A DNA stretch of 11,566 bases from the NCBI GenBank assembly GCA_045647905.1, contig JAZRMZ010000025.1:1-11566 (forward strand), given 5' to 3'. The notes beneath the pieces were generated by a model that was given only the letters and a program-made list of their open reading frames with translations, had not been told where the DNA came from and did no database searches. The position numbers and the translations under genes were made by a program. The DNA is from SIG440 sp045647905. GTDB lineage: Bacteria > Bacillota > Clostridia > Monoglobales > Monoglobaceae. Shown one piece after another: positions 7,427 through 11,566 of this stretch (within the stretch, counting starts at the first letter, position 1; every line of letters begins with the position of its first letter).

Positions 7427-7994
7427 TGTTCTTGAAAAGATTTTAGATGTTTGCAAAAAGTCTTTAAGAATCGCAACAGAACATACAGACGAAAATGCAG
7501 ACAAAGAACTTTTGTCAAAGTTGATGCAGTTTGTTGAAGCTAACAGCGATATTCTGGTTACTGTTGTTGGGATTAATCATTATTTCGGAGCAGAACCTTT
7601 TACTATTGGCAAGCAAGTTCATCTGATAAAAGAACCGGGCAATAAGTATGACAACAAAGCCATTGCTGTCTTCTGCGATAAAATTGGGAAGTGCGGATAT
7701 ATCGCAAACAATACTTATACGGTAAAACAGGGGACTGTGTCGGCGGAGCTGTTGTCAGCAGGCTTTGAGGTTGGTTGTCGTGCCAAGATTTTATATACAG
7801 ATTCAGACTACGTTATCTGTTCAATTGAAAAAATAGATTTTTACAGGTTATTATATAAACACGCACTTAATTTTTACAGAAATAATGAATTTGGTCTTGC
7901 CATCGAATTGCTTGAGGCAATGTCAATAAAATGGAAAACACCGGAGTTAATCTCATTGATTAATGAATGTCGTTTTAAGCTAAATAAGATTTAA
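7416..7994 (+). CDS. Stand-alone HIRAN-domain protein
   Basis: A 192-residue soluble protein. The centre (about residues 47-137) fits the HIRAN domain: TVVGINHYFG, then the signature E-P-x-N-x-Y-D-x-x-A-I-A-V (E73 to V85), GYIA, and a closing strand ending VICSIEKI. In eukaryotic HLTF/Rad5, HIRAN binds 3' single-stranded DNA ends; small bacterial proteins with little else are uncharacterised. The N-terminal 45 residues are helical and charged. The C-terminal stretch (about 147-187, HALNFYRNNEFGLAIELLEAM) resembles one TPR-like helical pair. There is no helicase or nuclease motif. The start is GTG 7416, inside the last codons of the SulP gene (11-bp overlap) with GGAAAGAG about 11 nt upstream. 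The ATG overlapping the SulP stop (7426) is out of frame, ending after six codons. The next in-frame ATG (residue 37) would still spare the domain but has no ribosome site. Co-transcription with SulP is likely; a functional link is not shown. Confidence 0.85.
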   Translation: MKTNVLEKILDVCKKSLRIATEHTDENADKELLSKLMQFVEANSDILVTVVGINHYFGAEPFTIGKQVHLIKEPGNKYDNKAIAVFCDKIGKCGYIANNTYTVKQGTVSAELLSAGFEVGCRAKILYTDSDYVICSIEKIDFYRLLYKHALNFYRNNEFGLAIELLEAMSIKWKTPELISLINECRFKLNKI

Positions 7995-8057
7995 GAAAAA
8001 GTGTTTTTGTCTCACAACAAACAGTGTGGCAAAAAGGCATAAATGTTTAAGTTTTTT

Positions 8058-9008
8058 TTATAAGCTCATATTTTTTGCAGCCATTGCAGCACCGATGATT
8101 CCGGCATCATTAAGAAGCTTTGCCGGTTCAATTTTTACGGGTTCAAAGAACTTGTTAAAATCATATTTTCTGACATAATCAATAATTGGATTGATGAGAT
8201 AATCGCCTTCCTTACTGATTCCGCCGCTGATAACAAGTTTTTCGGGCTGGAATATGTTGATTACACCAACCAAACCGTCCGCAACGTATTCTATGTATTT
8301 ATCAACAACTTCCTGGGCAATTGCATCACCCTTTTTTGCAGCATCAAAAGCGGTACGTCCGTTAACTGTTTCGCGTTCATCAGCAATCTTTTTCATCAGA
8401 CTTTCGGGGTGTTTTGCAATTGCAACCTTTGTCTGGTTCACAAGACCGGTAACGGATGCATAAACCTCCCAACAACCTTTTCTGCCGCAATTACAGCTGA
8501 TACCGTTGAAAACAAGAGGAATGTGTCCGATTTCGGTTCCTGCGCCGTTTGAACCCCTGAAAATTTGTCCGTCAATAATAATTCCGCCGCCGATTCCCGT
8601 TCCGAGAGTAACAGCAATGAATACGCTTGCATTTTCGCCGTTAACGGCATATTCGCCCAAAGCAGCAGCATTTGCATCATTTTCAAGAGTTACGGGAATA
8701 TCATAATATTTTTGAATTTCTTTTGCCAAAGGAATATTTCTGAAAGAAGGGATATTTGCAGTGTAAACAACTTCTCCGGTGTTGTTGTCAACAGCACTTG
8801 GACAACCGATGCCAATACCCTTTACGTCAGACATTGAAAAACCTGCTTTTTCAACAATTCTTTCGGAAACTGTAATCATATCTTTAACAATTTCCTCAAA
8901 ACTTCTTGATGCAAGAGTGGGAGTTGAATCCTTTTCAATTAACTCACCCGAAGCATTTACAAGCCCAACAGCTATATTTGTTCCGCCCAAATCAATTCCT
9001 ATATACAT
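8058..9008 (-). CDS. glk: ROK-family glucokinase
   Basis: It phosphorylates glucose to glucose-6-phosphate with ATP in the cytoplasm, the entry step of glycolysis for sugar not taken up by PTS. At 316 residues it has normal ROK length. Features: N-terminal phosphate loop GIDLGGTNIAVGL (residues 4-16), catalytic Asp in LENDANAA (D111), GTGIGGGIIIDG (136-147), sugar-contacting E159 and H162 in GTEIGH, and the ROK zinc motif CNCGRKGCWE (C172, C174, C179, with H162). The second ATP-site glycines are in VISGGISKEGD. The start is ATG at 9008-9006, 6 nt after GAGGTG (9020-9015 on the minus strand); a GTG in frame at 9017 is part of that ribosome site. The gene is monocistronic from a clear promoter, convergent with the HIRAN gene and divergent from ldh. 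ROK kinases for other hexoses share these motifs, but glucokinase is the best call. There is no helix-turn-helix, so it is not a ROK repressor. Confidence 0.93.
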   Translation of the reverse strand: MYIGIDLGGTNIAVGLVNASGELIEKDSTPTLASRSFEEIVKDMITVSERIVEKAGFSMSDVKGIGIGCPSAVDNNTGEVVYTANIPSFRNIPLAKEIQKYYDIPVTLENDANAAALGEYAVNGENASVFIAVTLGTGIGGGIIIDGQIFRGSNGAGTEIGHIPLVFNGISCNCGRKGCWEVYASVTGLVNQTKVAIAKHPESLMKKIADERETVNGRTAFDAAKKGDAIAQEVVDKYIEYVADGLVGVINIFQPEKLVISGGISKEGDYLINPIIDYVRKYDFNKFFEPVKIEPAKLLNDAGIIGAAMAAKNMSL

Positions 9009-9037
9009 AAACGTCACCTCAATTATTATTTTGTTTT

Positions 9038-9066
9038 ATTATACTACATATGATTTTTTTTGTAAA
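9038..9066 (-). promoter_or_regulatory. Sigma-A promoter of glk
   Basis: On the minus strand, TTTACA (9066-9061) and TATAAT (9043-9038) are separated by exactly 17 nt. Predicted initiation is near 9031, giving a leader of about 23 nt before the ATG at 9008. The -35 element lies within one copy of the 17-bp direct repeat (9053-9069), so a protein bound there would interfere with polymerase. Confidence 0.85.
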
Positions 9067-9095
9067 TAAAAAATGCATATTTTTTTTGTAAATAA
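9053..9095. repeat. Perfect 17-bp direct repeat in the glk-ldh intergenic region
   Basis: The sequence ATTTTTTTTGTAAATAA occurs at 9053-9069 and again, identically, at 9079-9095. The copies are 26 bp apart start to start, about two and a half helical turns. The first copy contains the glk -35 hexamer; the second lies just upstream of ldh. Low complexity makes chance repetition easier, but 17 identical bases with the same GTAAATAA end suggest either an operator pair or a local duplication. The rest of the spacer is AT-rich, and I found no convincing -35/-10 pair for ldh. Confidence 0.6.
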
Positions 9096-9135
9096 TAAAA
9101 AATAAGTTAAGGAATTTAATATAAGGAGGAATAGT

Positions 9136-10083
9136 ATGTTCAAAGGTAAAATAACTATCATCGGTGCAGGCGCTGTGGGTGCAACAACTGCATATACAAT
9201 TATGCTGAGCGGACTTGTTTCGGAAATCGTTCTTATAGACATTAATAAGGAAAAAGCAGAAGGTGATGCACTTGATATGAATCACGGTATCAGTTTTGTT
9301 TCACCTGTAAAAATCATTGCGGGAAGCTATGCTGACATTGTTGGTTCGGATATGGTTATCATAACGGCAGGAGCCGTTCAGGAGCCCAACGAAAAACGTA
9401 CGGATTTATTGAAAAGGAATGCAAAAATAACAGAAAATATAGTTGCAAATGTTCTTAAATACTGTCATGATGATACCATCTTGCTGATGGTAACAAATCC
9501 AGTTGATATTCTCACCTATATAACATATAAAATTTCGGGGTTTTCACGGAATCACGTTCTCGGTTCAGGCACGGTTCTCGATACCGCACGTTTAAAGTAT
9601 CTTTTGGGTGAATATACAAATGTTGACGTAAGAAATGTTCATACCTATATCATCGGAGAACATGGCGATTCGGAGGTTGCGGCATGGAGTGCAACGTCTG
9701 TTGCAGGAATGGATATAAATAAATTTTGTAATTACAGCGGTGTATGTGATTCAGAAGCCTTGACAAATAAGCATTTCCATGAAACTGTAAAAAATTCAGC
9801 CTATGAAATTATACAAAAAAAGGGTGCAACGTATTATGCCATTGCACTTTCCGTAAAAAGGATAGTGGAGTGTATAATAGGCAATGAAAAATCAATTTTA
9901 ACAGTTTCAAGCTTATTAAACGGAGAATACGGGCTGAACGATGTGTGCTTGTCTGTGCCAACAATTGTTTCAGGTGAAGGAGCCGAAAAGGTGCTGCAGC
10001 TTGATTTCAGCACCGAAGAATTAAATGATTTGCAAAAATCTGCAGACAAACTAAAAAACCTTGCAAAAGAAATAGGATATTAA
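9136..10083 (+). CDS. ldh: L-lactate dehydrogenase (NAD-dependent)
   Basis: It reduces pyruvate to L-lactate while regenerating NAD+ from glycolytic NADH. The 315-residue length is normal. Visible: Rossmann loop GAGAVG (10-15), acidic D35 in LIDIN for NAD, the specificity position Q82 in AGAVQEP (Gln marks lactate rather than malate dehydrogenase, which has Arg), loop arginine R88, N121 in TNPVD, D149 and R152 in LDTAR, and the proton-relay H176 in IIGEHGDSE. By the usual numbering (H176 = H195), H169 corresponds to H188 of the fructose-1,6-bisphosphate site, while the R173 position is Lys (K154), so activation may be altered. An excellent AAGGAGGA (9123-9130) precedes the ATG. It is divergent from glk and ends 6 bases before a strong bidirectional terminator. 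Confidence 0.97.
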   Translation: MFKGKITIIGAGAVGATTAYTIMLSGLVSEIVLIDINKEKAEGDALDMNHGISFVSPVKIIAGSYADIVGSDMVIITAGAVQEPNEKRTDLLKRNAKITENIVANVLKYCHDDTILLMVTNPVDILTYITYKISGFSRNHVLGSGTVLDTARLKYLLGEYTNVDVRNVHTYIIGEHGDSEVAAWSATSVAGMDINKFCNYSGVCDSEALTNKHFHETVKNSAYEIIQKKGATYYAIALSVKRIVECIIGNEKSILTVSSLLNGEYGLNDVCLSVPTIVSGEGAEKVLQLDFSTEELNDLQKSADKLKNLAKEIGY

Positions 10084-10089
10084 AAAAAG

Positions 10090-10152
10090 TTTACCGTAAT
10101 ATTATTATGTTAATAAAAATCCTCTTGGTTAACATAATATATTTACGGTAAA
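10090..10152. terminator. Bidirectional intrinsic terminator between ldh and the Xer recombinase gene
   Basis: Two 24-nt arms (10090-10113 and 10129-10152) pair at 21 of 24 positions around one 3x3 internal loop, with a 15-nt terminal loop. An A run (10082-10088) lies on the left and a T-rich tract on the right (TTCTTTTATTTTTC from 10153), so both convergent transcripts meet a stem followed by U residues. It starts 6 bases after the ldh stop and ends 5 bases before the last codon of the recombinase gene. Each arm also contains TTATGTTAA on one strand, identical to part of the E. coli XerD box. Confidence 0.85.
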
Positions 10153-10157
10153 TTCTT

Positions 10158-11126
10158 TTATTTTTCTTTTTTTACCGATGCGAGGGGGTGGGAGGCAACA
10201 GCGTCTTTCAGTTGTTCGTTGCTGACGTGAGTATAAATTTCTGTTGTCGTAAGCTGTTCGTGACCCAAAATTTCCTGCAATGCTCTGATATTAACGCCTG
10301 ATTGATACATTAAGGTTGCAGCAGTGTGACGCAGTTTGTGAGTGGTAAATTTATGCGGGTCAAGACCTAATTTTTTTACATTTAATTCAACAAGATACTG
10401 AACAGTCCGACGGCTTATGCGTTGATTGCGTGAAGATAAAAACAAAGCATTCTTATCCGAAGCCGTTGCAGATTGAGTATTGCGCACCGTCATATAATCG
10501 TTAATTGCCTGAACACAGGCTTGATTCAGATAAATTGTGCGTTCTTTGTTACCCTTGCCAACAACCGTAAGTTTATCACCCCGAATGTCGGTTATATTTA
10601 TATTAACAAGCTCTGCAAGTCGCATACCGCAATTCAGAAACAATGTTATGATACAATAATCTCTTAATGCATTTTTTCCATCAATTACATTCAGTAAATC
10701 AACACTGTCTTCAAGCGTAAAATGTACGGGCAGCCGTTTGCGTAATTTAATTGTTTCAAGGTCGGCTGTTGGATTTTCGTCAATCAGATTCGATTTAAAA
10801 AGGTATTTGAAGTATGAACGTATTGAAGCAATTTTTCTGGCACGTGACGAAGCAGAATTTGAGCGTTCACGGTTAAGAAAATTCATATATTCATAAATGG
10901 TGTTCAAATCAACTTTTTTTATGTATGTCAAATCCATTGTTGAAATGTCAATTGAATCAAAATCAACAGAATCAGATTTATTATCAAATTTCATTTTTAA
11001 AAAACGGTAAAATGCTCTCAAATCAAAATAATAACTCTCAGCAGTTTTAACTGATTTTCCCTGAATGTTCTCAATATATAATAAGAACGAAATCAACGGT
11101 TCAGGTGCATCTGAATATTTCTTCAT
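10158..11126 (-). CDS. xerC: Tyrosine recombinase of XerC/XerD type
   Basis: A site-specific recombinase of 322 residues. The N-terminal SAM-like core-binding domain (about 8-115) includes QGKSVKTAESYYFDLRAFYRFL and ARKIASIRSYFKYL. The catalytic domain (about 135-310) has all expected residues: R169 in NCGMRLAEL, K191 in VVGKGNKER, H263 and R266 in HKLRH, H289 in LGHEQLTTT, and nucleophile Y298 in EIYTHV. Family role: resolving chromosome dimers at dif, or integrating/excising elements. It is 20-25 residues longer than typical XerC/XerD owing to extra residues around 48-70 and a Lys-rich tail. XerC versus XerD, or a solo recombinase, cannot be decided here. The start is ATG at 11126-11124 behind GAGGGGA; a GTG in frame at 11150 lies upstream within the hairpin region. 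It has its own promoter and a perfect inverted repeat in its leader. No phage or transposon cargo is adjacent. Confidence 0.92.
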   Translation of the reverse strand: MKKYSDAPEPLISFLLYIENIQGKSVKTAESYYFDLRAFYRFLKMKFDNKSDSVDFDSIDISTMDLTYIKKVDLNTIYEYMNFLNRERSNSASSRARKIASIRSYFKYLFKSNLIDENPTADLETIKLRKRLPVHFTLEDSVDLLNVIDGKNALRDYCIITLFLNCGMRLAELVNINITDIRGDKLTVVGKGNKERTIYLNQACVQAINDYMTVRNTQSATASDKNALFLSSRNQRISRRTVQYLVELNVKKLGLDPHKFTTHKLRHTAATLMYQSGVNIRALQEILGHEQLTTTEIYTHVSNEQLKDAVASHPLASVKKEK

Positions 11127-11142
11127 AAAATCCCCTCTTCTC

Positions 11143-11172
11143 AATTGCACATAATTTTTATTATGTGCAATT
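11143..11172. repeat. Perfect inverted repeat with dif-like layout in the leader of the Xer gene
   Basis: Two exact 13-nt arms (11143-11155 and 11160-11172) surround TTTT. Read as a Xer site (11144-11171) it has a left arm ATTGCACATAA, a 6-bp centre TTTTTA, and a right arm that is the exact reverse complement of the left, so the inner boundaries are CATAA and TTATG as in dif. Against E. coli dif from memory, 8/11, 4/6 and 9/11 positions match (21/28). It lies between the predicted transcription start (near 11178) and the ribosome site (11131-11138). As RNA it would form a 13-bp hairpin with an AAAA loop and no U tract after it, so it is not a terminator. Confidence 0.8.
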
Positions 11173-11184
11173 ACTTATATTGAA

Positions 11185-11213
11185 ATTATACCACTTCTTT
11201 CAGAAAAAATCAA
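11185..11213 (-). promoter_or_regulatory. Sigma-A promoter of the Xer recombinase gene
   Basis: On the minus strand, TTGATT (11213-11208) and TATAAT (11190-11185) are separated by 17 nt, with TGG just before TATAAT giving an extended -10. Initiation is expected near 11178, so the leader is about 52 nt and begins with the inverted repeat. The recombinase gene is thus transcribed independently of the small ORF upstream. Confidence 0.85.
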
Positions 11214-11233
11214 GGGTTTTACAAAAAAAATCA

Positions 11234-11563
11234 TCATTTTTTATAATCATTCAATTCAAATAATTTATCACATTCAAAACAGTTTGTGCAGACTGATACT
11301 CTGTTTTCAAAAATTTCTTTAACTGTGTTGAGTATATTACAATTACGAAGATTTTGGGTTTTGTGCCAGATGATTCGCTTTGGTGCCAATGTGATTAAAA
11401 AACTCAGCACTATATCATCCCTTGTGAAAAAATTTTTAAATTGATTCAGGCAAACATCATCTTCGATTTCCACACTGATTTTCTTCATTTTGAAATCAAA
11501 AAACATATAATTTCCGTCAGAATCCGTGTTTATATGAATCAAATCAATACACGATGGTTTCAT
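11234..11563 (-). CDS. Unrecognised small protein, possibly cut at its 5' end by the window
   Basis: This is a 109-codon frame from an ATG only three bases from the window edge; those bases (AAC on the coding strand) keep the frame open, so the true start may lie outside and no ribosome site can be seen. I do not recognise the family. The product is mixed alpha/beta in look, with no signal peptide or clear membrane segment. It starts KPSCIDLIHINTDSDGNYMF, has a central hydrophobic DDIVLSFLITLAPKRIIWH, and near the end VCTNCFECDKLF, a C-x2-C-x2-C cluster that might bind metal. Its stop is 21 bases from the -35 element of the recombinase promoter. Codon use and AT content resemble the neighbours, and no other gene competes for the stretch. 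It could also be the 3' part of a larger gene. Confidence 0.5.
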   Translation of the reverse strand: MKPSCIDLIHINTDSDGNYMFFDFKMKKISVEIEDDVCLNQFKNFFTRDDIVLSFLITLAPKRIIWHKTQNLRNCNILNTVKEIFENRVSVCTNCFECDKLFELNDYKK

Positions 11564-11566
11564 GTT

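Noticed and set aside
7426..7446. ATG overlapping the SulP stop (TAATG) as the start of the next gene
   Set aside because: This frame ends at TAG after six codons; the HIRAN frame is different and starts at GTG 7416.
7995..8057. Intrinsic terminator between the convergent HIRAN and glk genes
   Set aside because: Only 4-5 bp pairings (CACA/TGTG, AAACA/TGTTT) with long loops are present; a T run at 8052-8059 exists but no credible stem precedes it.
9096..9135. A promoter for ldh between the direct repeat and the ribosome site
   Set aside because: TAATAT-like -10 candidates lack a matching -35 at 16-18 nt, and the closest would start transcription beyond the ribosome site. The ldh promoter remains unassigned.

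Overview
The window reads as ordinary chromosome of an AT-rich, fermentative, Gram-positive anaerobe, most likely a member of the Clostridia (Ruminococcaceae/Oscillospiraceae-like). The support is strong GGAGG-type ribosome binding sites, near-consensus sigma-A promoters, a long Bacillus/Clostridium-type SRP RNA directly upstream of dnaX, the relA - metallo-hydrolase - hemZ order typical of Firmicutes, and an L-lactate dehydrogenase. No genus can be named from sequence alone. No plasmid, phage, IS element, tRNA, rRNA or CRISPR array is visible.

Layout. Positions 1-3385 (+) hold the 3' two-thirds of a bifunctional (p)ppGpp synthetase/hydrolase gene, a glyoxalase-II-like metallo-beta-lactamase-fold hydrolase, and an N-terminally short HemZ-type radical SAM protein that overlaps it by ATGA. 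A consensus promoter at 3392-3420 then drives the SRP RNA (about 3426-3708). dnaX follows after only a few bases, then ebfC. Where recR would often follow, there is instead a SulP anion transporter overlapping a small stand-alone HIRAN-domain protein (to 7994). Convergent to these is glk (ROK glucokinase, minus strand), divergent from ldh (plus strand). Their shared 127-bp spacer holds a clear glk promoter and a perfect 17-bp direct repeat. ldh converges on a tyrosine recombinase gene of XerC/XerD type across a 24-bp-arm hairpin that looks like a bidirectional terminator. The right edge holds a small unrecognised, possibly truncated, ORF on the minus strand.

Functional themes. The left half is housekeeping: stringent response, SRP-dependent secretion and replication clamp loading. 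The middle joins sugar entry (glucokinase) to fermentative NADH disposal (lactate dehydrogenase) in one divergent unit.

The most notable structure is at the right. The transcribed leader of the recombinase gene contains a perfect inverted repeat with the architecture of a Xer recombination site: 11-bp arms, a 6-bp centre, CATAA/TTATG inner boundaries, and 21 of 28 positions matching E. coli dif as I remember it. The hairpin at the other end of the same gene carries TTATGTTAA half-sites on both strands. The gene may therefore sit next to its own binding or recombination sites. Simpler explanations (RNA hairpin, autoregulatory operator, terminator) are not excluded. A stand-alone HIRAN protein coupled to a SulP transporter is the second item of interest.
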